NCBI RefSeq assembly: GCF_002211305.1
Contig: NZ_LOKW01000027.1
Span: forward strand, 310,001 to 374,000
Length of the DNA: 64,000 bases
Reading direction: 5' to 3'
Source: Rhizobium sp. R634
Lineage (GTDB): Bacteria; Pseudomonadota; Alphaproteobacteria; Rhizobiales; Rhizobiaceae
A program made the translations under genes and the position numbers. Below are positions 9,363 through 17,281 of the stretch, piece by piece. Within the stretch, counting starts at the first letter, position 1. Each line of letters begins with the position of its first letter. Under the pieces are notes generated by a model. It had not been told where the DNA came from. It saw nothing but the letters and a program-made list of their open reading frames with translations, and did not search any database.

Positions 9363-10220
9363 TTATTGTTTCACCGCACCGGCGGTCAGGCCGCCGACGA
9401 GGTAACGCTGAAGGAAGAAGATGACGACCATCGCCGGCGCGATGCCGACGAAGGAAGCCGCCATCAGTTCGTTCCAGATGACCTCCTGCTTGCCGAAGTA
9501 AGCAAAGAGCCCCACCGGCAAGGGCATGTATTCGGTCTTCGAGTTGAAGGTCAGCGCGAAGATGAATTGCTGGGCGTAAGCGCCGATGAAGGTGGTGATA
9601 GCGACGACGATAATTCCCGGCATCGCAATGGGCAGGATGACGCGGCGAAGCGTGTAGAAATGGCTGGCGCCATCCATGTAGGCGGCTTCGTTGAGCTCCT
9701 GGGGAATGCGGATCATATAAGTGCGCAGCAGCCAGATGGCCGACGGGATCAGGAAGGCCACTCCCGGCACGATCATGGCGAGATAGGTGTTGAGGACGCC
9801 CATGCTGCGCATCAACCGGAAGAGCGGGATCAGAAGCACCGCGCCGGAGAACATGTTCACCGTCAGGAAGGCGCCGAGCAGGATGCCCATACCCTTGAAT
9901 TCGAACTTGGCGAAGGCATAGGCCGCCGGAATGACGAGGCAGAGCACGATCAGCGTGACGATGATCGAAATGAAGAAGGAGTTGAAGATATAACGCCCGA
10001 AACCCGGCACGCTGATCCACATCGTCCGATAGGCTTCGAACGAGCCGTTCTCCGGCCAGAAGCGGTAGGGCGAGGAGAAAAGCTGGGCAAGCGGCTTCAG
10101 CGAAACCAGGAAGCCCTCCACGAAGGGCGCCAGCACGAAGAACAGGAACACCGCAATGCCGCAATAGATCAGGATGATTTCCCACCAGCGGTAACGGTCG
10201 ATCATGGCGGCGCTGCTCAT
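9363..10220 (-). CDS. Sugar ABC transporter permease (MalG-like)
   Basis: 285 aa inner-membrane permease with about six transmembrane segments; the first is near residues 15-40. The EAA loop, which docks the ATPase, is visible as NEAAYMDGASHFYTLRRVILP near residue 185, with the conserved EAA-x3-G-x9-I-x-LP spacing. The ATG overlaps the stop of the preceding permease (ATGA), so the two are translationally coupled. It ends 47 bases before the binding-protein start. It pairs with the upstream MalF-like permease to form the channel of the CUT1 importer. Confidence 0.92.
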   Translation of the reverse strand: MSSAAMIDRYRWWEIILIYCGIAVFLFFVLAPFVEGFLVSLKPLAQLFSSPYRFWPENGSFEAYRTMWISVPGFGRYIFNSFFISIIVTLIVLCLVIPAAYAFAKFEFKGMGILLGAFLTVNMFSGAVLLIPLFRLMRSMGVLNTYLAMIVPGVAFLIPSAIWLLRTYMIRIPQELNEAAYMDGASHFYTLRRVILPIAMPGIIVVAITTFIGAYAQQFIFALTFNSKTEYMPLPVGLFAYFGKQEVIWNELMAASFVGIAPAMVVIFFLQRYLVGGLTAGAVKQ

Positions 10221-11101
10221 GCGCGCTTCTCCGGGTTGAGGTGGCGGGTGACACGGAAATAGGCGAAGCAGAAGAGCGACAGGAAGATGCAGATGAGGAC
10301 AGCGCGCGCCGCACCTTCTCCGTATTTCTTCGAGCCGATCGCGGTCTGATAGGTATCGATGATCATCGTCGTCGTTTCGCCGCTCGGGCCGCCCTGCGTC
10401 AGGATCCAGATGATGTCGAACGAGTTGAAGGTGGCGATCAGCGACAGCATCGACATGGTGATGATAGCGGGAACCATCAGCGGCAGGGTGATGCGGCGGA
10501 AGCGGTACCAGCGGCCGGCGCCGTCGGTCCAGGCGGCCTCGTAAAGATCCTTCGGAATCGACTGGATCGCCGCCAGGAAGTAGATCGTCACCAGCGGCAC
10601 GCCGATCCAGACATCGGTGACGATCGTTGCCCAGAAGGCGGTGCTGCCATAGGCGAGGAAGGCGACCGGGCCATCGACGAGGCCGAAGCGCTGCAGCAGG
10701 CCCGAAATCATTCCGAACTGGCCATTATACATCCAGCCCCACATGAAGATGCCGATGGCCATCGGCACGATCCACGGCGGCATGGTCAAGAGCCGGAACA
10801 GCGAGCGGCCGGGCACTGCGGCGTTCAGCATGCAAGCGCCGAAGGTGCCGATCACCATTTTCAGGGCGACCGAGAAGAAGGTCCAGACGAAGGTGCGCAG
10901 GATGACCTCGGCAAAGGTGGCGTTGAAGATCTTCTGGTAATTGACCCAGCCGACCCAATTGGTGGTCTTCTTCAGCGACGCGTCGGTGAAGGAGAGGATG
11001 AAGGTATCGACAAGGGGATAGGCAACGATGGCGAGAACATAGAGAACGGCCGGAAGAAGGAGGATCCAGGCGAAGATGAAGGCGCTTCTTTGGACACTCA
11101 T
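10217..11101 (-). CDS. Sugar ABC transporter permease (MalF-like)
   Basis: 294 aa inner-membrane permease with about six hydrophobic segments, the first at residues 10-32. The EAA loop is YEAAWTDGAGRWYRFRRITLP near residue 190, the site that contacts the ATPase. It lies 13 bases after the dehydrogenase gene and overlaps the next permease by four bases, so it is clearly within the operon. It is the shorter MalF type without the large periplasmic P2 loop, as is normal for alphaproteobacterial CUT1 systems. Confidence 0.92.
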   Translation of the reverse strand: MSVQRSAFIFAWILLLPAVLYVLAIVAYPLVDTFILSFTDASLKKTTNWVGWVNYQKIFNATFAEVILRTFVWTFFSVALKMVIGTFGACMLNAAVPGRSLFRLLTMPPWIVPMAIGIFMWGWMYNGQFGMISGLLQRFGLVDGPVAFLAYGSTAFWATIVTDVWIGVPLVTIYFLAAIQSIPKDLYEAAWTDGAGRWYRFRRITLPLMVPAIITMSMLSLIATFNSFDIIWILTQGGPSGETTTMIIDTYQTAIGSKKYGEGAARAVLICIFLSLFCFAYFRVTRHLNPEKRA

Positions 11102-11114
11102 CTTGCCGCCTTCC

Positions 11115-12272
11115 TCAAGCCGCTCTGGCGTGAAGCGCCTCGTCGAAGCGATCCCAGACGGGACGCAGGTCGACGACCGTCTTCTTCATCCTCGCCTCGT
11201 CCATCGCCAGCGCCAGGATGCCGGCCTCCAGCGCGTTCAGCGTGGAGACGGGAAGTTCAAGGCCGGTGCGCACGCTTTCCAGCAGATCGCTCGCCATCTG
11301 CTCGTCGGCGCCGTAATGCTGGGAGAGTTCGGTCGCGGCATATTTGTTCTCGACCACCTTCTTGCCGGTCAGCTGCTCGTGGACGTCGAGATAGCCGCGG
11401 ACGAAATCGCCTTCGGCCATGCCGCGCGAACCCATGATGGCGAAACGGCGGAACTGGTCGGGCACGTTCAGATTGGTGTGGAAGTTCATGCCGACGCCAT
11501 TCTCATATTCGACGATCGCCACCTGATAATCGATGATATCGGCATCGCTGTCGAAGACCTTGTCCGATCCCATCCAGCCGCTCGGCTTGCGGTGGAAAAG
11601 TTCGAGATCGTTGATACCTTCGCGCGCCGGGTCGTTGGCGGGGATGAAGCTCTTGCGGCCGCCGAAACTGGCGACGCGCTCCGGCCGGGCGCCGACGACG
11701 CCATTATAAAGGTCGAGGTCGTGGCAGCATTTCTCCAGCATGAAGCTGCCGGAATAGCGCTCGTAGCGGCGCCAGTCGCGCATGAAGAAGGCGCCGTGAT
11801 AGGGCTCGATATGCTCGGAAGCCTCGATCGAGACGATCTGGCCGAGCTTGCCCTCCGCCTGGATCGCGCGCAGATCCTTATAGAGAGGAGAATAACGCAG
11901 CACGAGGCCGACCATCAGCCGCTCATGGCCGAATTTCGCCATCAGATGGGCAAGCTCGATGCTTTCGGCAATCGTCGTGACGATCGGCTTTTCACAGAAG
12001 ACCTTCAGGCCGGCCTGAAGCCCGAGCCTGATGTGATCGAGATGCATGTGATTGGGAGAGCCGATCATCAGCAGATCGAGCTTTTCGGAGGCGAGGAGCT
12101 CTTCCGGCGAACCATAGGCCTTGCCGGTCGAAATGCCCTTTTCCGTCAATCCGGGAAGCCCCGCGGGATCAGGATCCACATAGCCGACGATGTCGAAGCT
12201 GCTGTCGATCGCCTTGAAGACATAGCCGAGATAGCCCAGCCGGAATCCGAGCCCGATGATTCCTACTTTCAT
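11115..12272 (-). CDS. Gfo/Idh/MocA-family oxidoreductase
   Basis: 385 aa NAD(P)-dependent sugar dehydrogenase, predicted from its N-terminal Rossmann motif (VGIIGLGFRLGYLG) and the CEKP block near residue 98, where the lysine is the family's catalytic/cofactor residue. The EHIEPYHGAF segment and the later dimeric alpha/beta domain fit the family. The chosen ATG (12272) has GGGA about 10 bases upstream; an ATG nine bases earlier lies too close to that site, and longer versions have no good ribosome site. It is the first gene of the sugar ABC operon, so it probably oxidises or epimerises the imported sugar. The substrate is not identifiable by sequence. Confidence 0.87.
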   Translation of the reverse strand: MKVGIIGLGFRLGYLGYVFKAIDSSFDIVGYVDPDPAGLPGLTEKGISTGKAYGSPEELLASEKLDLLMIGSPNHMHLDHIRLGLQAGLKVFCEKPIVTTIAESIELAHLMAKFGHERLMVGLVLRYSPLYKDLRAIQAEGKLGQIVSIEASEHIEPYHGAFFMRDWRRYERYSGSFMLEKCCHDLDLYNGVVGARPERVASFGGRKSFIPANDPAREGINDLELFHRKPSGWMGSDKVFDSDADIIDYQVAIVEYENGVGMNFHTNLNVPDQFRRFAIMGSRGMAEGDFVRGYLDVHEQLTGKKVVENKYAATELSQHYGADEQMASDLLESVRTGLELPVSTLNALEAGILALAMDEARMKKTVVDLRPVWDRFDEALHARAA

Positions 12273-12592
12273 GCCGATCATGTTCCCAGTTAAGTAATTT
12301 ATTTTCTTTAAGTTGGGACAAAAAACAGGGGGCGTCAATAGAAAACGGGCGCCACGGGGCGCGTATGAAATTAATTTTCATGGATCGGTAGGCGGCCGCC
12401 GATTCCGGGCCGCGAGGGACCGGGTGCGCACAGGGCCGCGCCTCGAAGCACGGACGGCGGATGCCGATCCCTCTTGCTGCAAGGCGTGAACGACCGCCCG
12501 CAAGATCACGCAAGTGCTCGCGAAAGGTTGAAAAGACTCGTGATCCCGCGCGTGTAGGATGCGGTGAGAACCCGAGGCCAGGAGGAGCCATC
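12273..12592. promoter_or_regulatory. Divergent promoter region of the sugar operon and the dienelactone hydrolase gene
   Basis: This 320-base gap between two divergent genes is AT-rich next to the sugar operon. It holds a perfect inverted repeat ATGAAA-N5-TTTCAT at 12365-12381, a plausible regulator-binding site. A short GC hairpin (GCGCC-N3-GGCGC) lies just before it. No regulator gene is adjacent, so the regulator acts from elsewhere. No coding region is supported here. Confidence 0.45.
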
Positions 12593-13480
12593 ATGACCCG
12601 TATGACAGCCAAGGATTTCCCGCAGGAACTTCTCGAACTCTACGATTACTACGCGCACGGGAAGATCACCAAGCGCGAGTTTCTCGACCGGGCCGCCAAG
12701 TTTGCGGTCGGCGGCGTGACGGCCGCCGCCATTCTGGCATCGCTCAGCCCCAATTATGCGCTGGCGACCCAGGTCGAGTTCACCGATCCCGACATCGTTG
12801 CCGAATACATTACCTATCCCTCGCCGAAAGGAAACGGCGATGTCCGCGGCTATCTCGTCCGCCCCAAAAACGCCACCGGCAAGGTCGCCGGCGTGGTCGT
12901 CGTTCACGAGAACAGAGGCCTCAACCCCTATATCGAAGATGTGGCGCGGCGCGTGGCGAAGGCCGGCTTCATCGCCCTTGCGCCGGATGGCCTGACCTCG
13001 GTCGGCGGCTATCCCGGCAATGACGAAAAAGGACGGGAGCTCCAGCAGAAGGTGGATCCGGAAAAGCTGATGAACGACTTCTTCGCCGCGGTCGAATTCC
13101 TGATGCAGAGCGATCTCACCACCGGCAAGGTCGGCATCACCGGCTTCTGCTATGGCGGCGGCGTTTCCAACGCTGCGGCGGTCGCCTATCCCGAGCTCGC
13201 CGCCGCCGTGCCCTTCTACGGCCGGCAGCCGCGCGCCGAGGACGTGCCGAAGATCAAGGCGCCACTGCTTCTTCATTATGCCGGGCTGGACAAGGGCATC
13301 AACGAAGGCTGGCCGGCCTATGAGGCGGCGCTGAAATCAGCAGGGACGACCTACGAGGCCTACGTCTATCCCGACGTCAATCACGGTTTCCACAATGATT
13401 CCACGCCGCGCTACGACGAAGCGGCCGCCACCCTCGCATGGCAGCGGACGGTCGACTGGTTCAAGAAATATCTCGCCTGA
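12593..13480 (+). CDS. Dienelactone hydrolase family protein, exported (YghX type)
   Basis: 295 aa alpha/beta hydrolase with the DLH catalytic set in order: Cys186 in GFCYGGG, Asp233 in YAGLDKG, and His264 in DVNHGFH. Residues 36-58 form a hydrophobic stretch ending in ALA, preceded by KREFLDRAAK. This suggests export by a signal or anchor after an unusually long N-region, as in YghX-type homologues. The ATG was chosen for the strong AGGAGG-type site at 12580-12586; the frame is open further upstream but without a ribosome site. DLHs hydrolyse cyclic esters such as dienelactone, but many paralogues act on unknown esters. It stands alone, followed by a terminator-like hairpin. Confidence 0.87.
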   Translation: MTRMTAKDFPQELLELYDYYAHGKITKREFLDRAAKFAVGGVTAAAILASLSPNYALATQVEFTDPDIVAEYITYPSPKGNGDVRGYLVRPKNATGKVAGVVVVHENRGLNPYIEDVARRVAKAGFIALAPDGLTSVGGYPGNDEKGRELQQKVDPEKLMNDFFAAVEFLMQSDLTTGKVGITGFCYGGGVSNAAAVAYPELAAAVPFYGRQPRAEDVPKIKAPLLLHYAGLDKGINEGWPAYEAALKSAGTTYEAYVYPDVNHGFHNDSTPRYDEAAATLAWQRTVDWFKKYLA

Positions 13481-13494
13481 GAAAGGCAGTGTCC

Positions 13495-13517
13495 CGCCGG
13501 GCCGCTTCGGCCCGGCG
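13495..13517 (+). terminator. Hairpin after the dienelactone hydrolase gene
   Basis: A perfect nine-base stem (CGCCGGGCC / GGCCCGGCG) with a five-base loop lies 14 bases after the stop codon. Only a weak T-run follows (ATTTGAC), so termination may be incomplete. Confidence 0.65.
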
Positions 13518-13598
13518 ATTTGACTGGCAAATGTCGTATCGGGCTATTGCGAACGCGCGACCTTGCCACGCCCCCGTAAGATCGAGGTCCGTGGTTTC

Positions 13599-14696
13599 TC
13601 ACGGAATGCGGAGGTTTCGCCGAGTAAGGTCTCCCCGAGTCATGCGCGAAGATTTGGTTTCCGATGTCTCAACCCGCAGGTTCGAGCCGAGCGCCCGCAG
13701 GAAACTCGCGGCATCAAAGATGGCAGCCGGTGGTTTCGCACCGATATCGCGGACGTCGCCCGACAGGATGCGCTGGACTGCTTCGCAAATGATCGGCGCC
13801 GTGACGGCATAGATGTCCTGTCCCTGGGCGAGAATTCGGCGGCGCAGGTCGCCTCGCGTGACGATCGCTTCAACGACGAAGCGCTGCGCCGAACGCCCGG
13901 TTTCATCGATGGCCTGGGGCGGGGGCGTTGACGGATCGCGAACATCTTGCAGCGCTGTCGTGCTGAGAAAGGTATGCAGCTCCCTTGTCCGGATGTGGCG
14001 GGCGATGAGCGGCACTTCGGAAAATGGAAGCTCGACGAATGTCTGCCGGCCGAACGGGGCTGGTAAAACAGTCACTCTCTCGGCCGCCGGCTGAGGCACA
14101 GGCCCAAGCTGCCCGCCGTTGACGGCCAGGCGCTGCGCTTTGTTTTTCTCCCCGGTCACGCGCGTGCCTTTCGTGGGCAGCCAGCTGTCGAGCGCGACGC
14201 GAATTTCGACAGTGTCTGCGTCCTGCCATTCGTCCATCAGCGCTGACACCAGCAGATCGGCCAGGCCGCCGTAAAATCCCATGGCCGGGATGACGGCTAC
14301 GCCAGCTTTTTCTGCAGCAGCACCATGCCGGTCGAACGTGTCCTGCGCGCTCGGCTGCTCAGCGGTTACGTCGAGATAGTGGATGCCGGCCCGCAACGCG
14401 GCACGTATAACTGCGTCGGCCGTCTCCATGAACGGGCCGGCGCAGTTGATGACCACCGCTGCTTCGGCGAGAGCCCTGTCGAGCGCCGCGTCATCCTCAA
14501 TCGCTGCTTCGCGGCATTCGACGCCACGGTCCGGAAAACCCGCTTCCGCCAACCGCTCGATACTCCGTCCGATGGCAATCGGTTTCAGCCCGCGCCGCAA
14601 CAGTTCGGTGACGACAAACCGGCCGGTATGGCCGTTGGCGCCGAAGACCGCGACGGCTTGGGATGTTGTGATGATGTCGGCGTGATGCATGGTCAT
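13599..14696 (-). CDS. Saccharopine dehydrogenase-like NAD(P)-binding protein
   Basis: 365 aa. The N-terminus has a Rossmann nucleotide-binding motif, VFGANGHTGRFV, near residues 17-28, followed by VVINCAGPF near residue 80. Both are typical of the saccharopine dehydrogenase-like (Sccpdh) NADP-binding family; members are mostly of unknown substrate, such as trans-acting enoyl reductases. GGAGGAGAG precedes the ATG at 14696. It is divergent from a TetR gene with a doubled palindromic operator in between, so it is almost certainly that regulator's target. No other catabolic gene accompanies it, so it may form or reduce a single signal or toxic compound. Function unassigned. Confidence 0.75.
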   Translation of the reverse strand: MTMHHADIITTSQAVAVFGANGHTGRFVVTELLRRGLKPIAIGRSIERLAEAGFPDRGVECREAAIEDDAALDRALAEAAVVINCAGPFMETADAVIRAALRAGIHYLDVTAEQPSAQDTFDRHGAAAEKAGVAVIPAMGFYGGLADLLVSALMDEWQDADTVEIRVALDSWLPTKGTRVTGEKNKAQRLAVNGGQLGPVPQPAAERVTVLPAPFGRQTFVELPFSEVPLIARHIRTRELHTFLSTTALQDVRDPSTPPPQAIDETGRSAQRFVVEAIVTRGDLRRRILAQGQDIYAVTAPIICEAVQRILSGDVRDIGAKPPAAIFDAASFLRALGSNLRVETSETKSSRMTRGDLTRRNLRIP

Positions 14697-14710
14697 TGTT
14701 CTCTCCTCCG

Positions 14711-14752
14711 CTACAGACCTGTCTGTCTTCTATAAAACATACAGGTCTGTAG
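14711..14752. promoter_or_regulatory. Doubled TetR-type operator in divergent promoter
   Basis: A perfect 12-base inverted repeat, CTACAGACCTGT at 14711-14722 and ACAGGTCTGTAG at 14741-14752, is spaced by 18 bases. Each arm is itself a small palindrome (ACAG-N2-CTGT), so two repressor dimers could bind. It lies between the divergent TetR and saccharopine-dehydrogenase-like genes, where it would cover both promoters. Confidence 0.8.
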
Positions 14753-14799
14753 CGTGTCAACAAACTTTCTGCTACTGTGCCTGAATTGGAGATAAGCGA

Positions 14800-15396
14800 A
14801 TGACGAAAAGCACAGCGAACGCGCCGGCCACTGCCGTCAACGAGGTCCGGGACAGAATTCTCGAGACGGCATCGGAGCTCTTCTACCGGCGCGGCGTCCG
14901 CGCCGTTGGCGTCGATCTGGTGGTGGAAAAATCCGGTGTCGCCAAGACCAGTCTCTACCGCCATTTCGGCACAAAGGACGATTTGATTGCGGCCTTTCTC
15001 AAGCGCGAGGATGTGGATTTCTGGAGCACGTGGGACCGGGTGAGCGCGCAACATGCGGATGACGCTTCGGCCGAACTCGACGCCCATTTCGAGTGGATCG
15101 GCGAACGGGTCGGGCGCGACAATTACCGAGGCTGCCCGCAGATCAACACCGCTGCCGAGTTTCCGGAAGCCGGTCACCCAGCCCGCAAGGTCGCCGAAGC
15201 CCATATGCGCGAAATGCGGCGCCGCCTAAAGGCCATCGCCGGCAGACTGGCGGTTGCTGCGCCCGACCGGCTTGCCGGGCAGCTCGCGGTGCTGATCAAC
15301 GGCGCCTTTGTCAGCATGCAGGTCTTCGAACCCGGCGAGGCGACGGGTTTGCTCCGCGATGCCGCGCACGCCCTGATAGCCGCTGGCCGCGACTGA
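14800..15396 (+). CDS. TetR/AcrR family transcriptional regulator
   Basis: 198 aa. The N-terminal helix-turn-helix is seen at about residues 15-62: RILETASELFYRRG, then VEKSGVAKTSLYRHFGTKDDL, the TetR signature. The C-terminal half would bind a ligand and includes YRGCPQINTAAEF, common in a subgroup of rhizobial TetR proteins. GGAG eight bases before the ATG supports this start. It is divergent from the saccharopine-dehydrogenase-like gene across the doubled palindrome at 14711-14752, so it probably represses both genes. Ligand unknown. Confidence 0.9.
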   Translation: MTKSTANAPATAVNEVRDRILETASELFYRRGVRAVGVDLVVEKSGVAKTSLYRHFGTKDDLIAAFLKREDVDFWSTWDRVSAQHADDASAELDAHFEWIGERVGRDNYRGCPQINTAAEFPEAGHPARKVAEAHMREMRRRLKAIAGRLAVAAPDRLAGQLAVLINGAFVSMQVFEPGEATGLLRDAAHALIAAGRD

Positions 15397-15598
15397 TTCA
15401 CCTGAGGCACATTTCCTAGGGTGACGAAATGGCTCAAAGCGACTTTTGTTTAATGTTGGCGCGTTCCATAACATACCTTACGCCACATTTACAATCTTGA
15501 GTTGATTATTTCGCACCAAAAGTTGCGGTTCTTACCCTGCTTCGCATTTCACGGCGACGGAGACAATATCCCGATGCGCGCGCCGGGTCTTTCGTTTC

Positions 15599-16006
15599 CT
15601 ATCGCACTTCGAATTCCGGGTCGGGCGGAACCTGCATGGCGAGAGCGAGATGGTTCGTCTGCGCGGCCAGTCCGATGATCGTCAGGAGTTCGCCGTGCTG
15701 GGCATCGGTCATGCCCCGCGCACGGGCGGCGGCGGTGTGGGATTGAATGCAGTACTGGCAGGCATTGGCCGTCGACACCGCTATGTAGATCATCTCGCGC
15801 GTCAGCGGATCGATGGCGCCTTCGACCGTCATGACCGATTTCAGCGTCTCCCAAACCCGCTTGAGATTTGCGGGATCGTTGGCGAGAGCCCGCCAGAAAT
15901 TGTTGATGAAATCGGTCTTGCGGGTCGCCCTGATGTCATCGAACACGGCTTGAACGGCCGGAATGGCTGCGGCCTCTTGGTCCGACAGAAGTTTGACTGT
16001 TGCCAT
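15599..16006 (-). CDS. Carboxymuconolactone decarboxylase family protein (AhpD-like)
   Basis: 135 aa all-helical protein. The family's redox-type motif ACQYCIQSHTAAA lies near residues 82-94, giving Cys-x2-Cys-x3-His, the AhpD-like proton relay and disulfide. True gamma-carboxymuconolactone decarboxylases lack the CxxC, so a peroxidase-linked or alkylhydroperoxidase-like role is more likely. GGAAAGGAAC precedes the ATG. It stands alone between the TetR gene and the dioxygenase gene. The 202 bases before 15599 hold nothing recognisable. Confidence 0.85.
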   Translation of the reverse strand: MATVKLLSDQEAAAIPAVQAVFDDIRATRKTDFINNFWRALANDPANLKRVWETLKSVMTVEGAIDPLTREMIYIAVSTANACQYCIQSHTAAARARGMTDAQHGELLTIIGLAAQTNHLALAMQVPPDPEFEVR

Positions 16007-16305
16007 CGAAAGTTCCTTTCCGCGCGCCGATCTCAGGCCTCGAGCGTGGTTGGTTCGGCGGTTCCACGCTGCCGGTGGAAGATACGAAGAAATGATAACG
16101 GCCGCCAGCCTCCCTGCCGGCGAGGAAATCGAAGACGGCTATTTCAGGAAAACAGGCAAAATTAGAAATTATTGTCTACTGATTTTATAGATTATACGGT
16201 TCCATAGCCCTGTCGACTTCAGCGCTGAGAATTCGAACGCCCAAATGGATGCATCCTTGGGCGCCTGTGACCTGCCGACTTCTTCCAAATCAACAGGAGA
16301 TTTCC
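16007..16305. promoter_or_regulatory. Divergent intergenic region before the dioxygenase gene
   Basis: Between the AhpD-like gene and the dioxygenase gene; it includes an AT-rich stretch at 16160-16200 that could hold promoters. No clear palindrome or riboswitch was seen. Confidence 0.3.
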
Positions 16306-17235
16306 ATGAGCAATCCGGTTCTCGTCAACCAGATCATTCCCGAGTCCGATGTCGTGCCGCTGACCGGCCGTGTCGGAGCCGAAATCAAAGGTATCCGCCT
16401 TGGCGGTCAGCTCTCGGATGCAACGGTGGCGGCCATCAACCAGCTTCTGCTGAAGCACAAGGTCATTTTCTTCCGCGATCAGGGACATCTCGACGATTCC
16501 GAACAGGAAGCTTTCGCACGCCGCCTCGGCGATCTCGTGCCGCATCCGACCCAGGGACCGGTCGCCGGCACGGCTTCCATCCTCAATCTCGATTCCAGTC
16601 GCGGCGGCGGCAGAGCCGACCAGTGGCACACCGACGTCACCTTCGTCGACGCCTATCCGAAATTCTCCGTGCTTCGCGGCGTCGTCATTCCGGCAGCCGG
16701 CGGCGACACGATCTGGTCCAACACCCATGCCGCATATGAAAGCCTGCCGGCATCGCTGAAATTGCTGGCGGACAATCTGTGGGCCATCCACAGCAATGCT
16801 TATGACTATGCTGCCGTGCGCCCTCGCGCCACCGCCGAAGAGAAGAAGCATTTCGAGGAGGTTTTCACCTCGACCATTTACGAGACCGAGCATCCGGTCG
16901 TGCGCGTCCATCCGGAAACCGGCGAAAGATCGCTGCTGCTCGGCAATTTCGTCCAGCGCCTGGTCGGCGTTTCGAAAAGCGACTCCGCGAAACTCTACGA
17001 GGTGTTCCAGTCCTACGTCACCGCCCCGGAAAATACCGTGCGCTGGCGCTGGCGGGCCGGAGATGTCGCAATCTGGGATAATCGCGCGACGCAGCACTAT
17101 GCCGTCAACGATTATGGCGACCAGCACCGGGTCGTGCGCCGCGCCACCGTCGACGGCGATGTTCCCGTCAGCATCGACGGCCGCCGCAGCATAACCCATG
17201 TCAAGGCTGCCAAGCCGCAAGCCAAGGCGGCGTGA
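16306..17235 (+). CDS. TauD/TfdA family 2-oxoglutarate-dependent dioxygenase
   Basis: 309 aa Fe(II)/2-oxoglutarate dioxygenase. The iron-binding facial triad is complete: His108 and Asp110 in QWHTD, and His264 in DNRATQHYAVNDY. The arginine for 2-oxoglutarate follows in QHRVVRR (about residue 279). This arrangement matches TauD (taurine) and AtsK (alkylsulfate) enzymes, which release sulfite or sulfate under sulfur limitation. Substrate cannot be chosen between these; no tauABC or ssu genes are adjacent. The ATG at 16306 follows AGGAGA; a longer reading from 16249 is unlikely. Convergent with ansB 46 bases away. Confidence 0.88.
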   Translation: MSNPVLVNQIIPESDVVPLTGRVGAEIKGIRLGGQLSDATVAAINQLLLKHKVIFFRDQGHLDDSEQEAFARRLGDLVPHPTQGPVAGTASILNLDSSRGGGRADQWHTDVTFVDAYPKFSVLRGVVIPAAGGDTIWSNTHAAYESLPASLKLLADNLWAIHSNAYDYAAVRPRATAEEKKHFEEVFTSTIYETEHPVVRVHPETGERSLLLGNFVQRLVGVSKSDSAKLYEVFQSYVTAPENTVRWRWRAGDVAIWDNRATQHYAVNDYGDQHRVVRRATVDGDVPVSIDGRRSITHVKAAKPQAKAA

Positions 17236-17281
17236 TCGCGCATACCTGGGTGCCGCCCGGAAGCAAAATGCGCCGCATGCC

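Noticed and set aside
12285..12317. Inverted repeat CCCAGTTAAG / TTAAGTTGGG before the sugar operon
   Set aside because: The arms match only with a one-base shift, and the left arm overlaps the ribosome site of the dehydrogenase gene.
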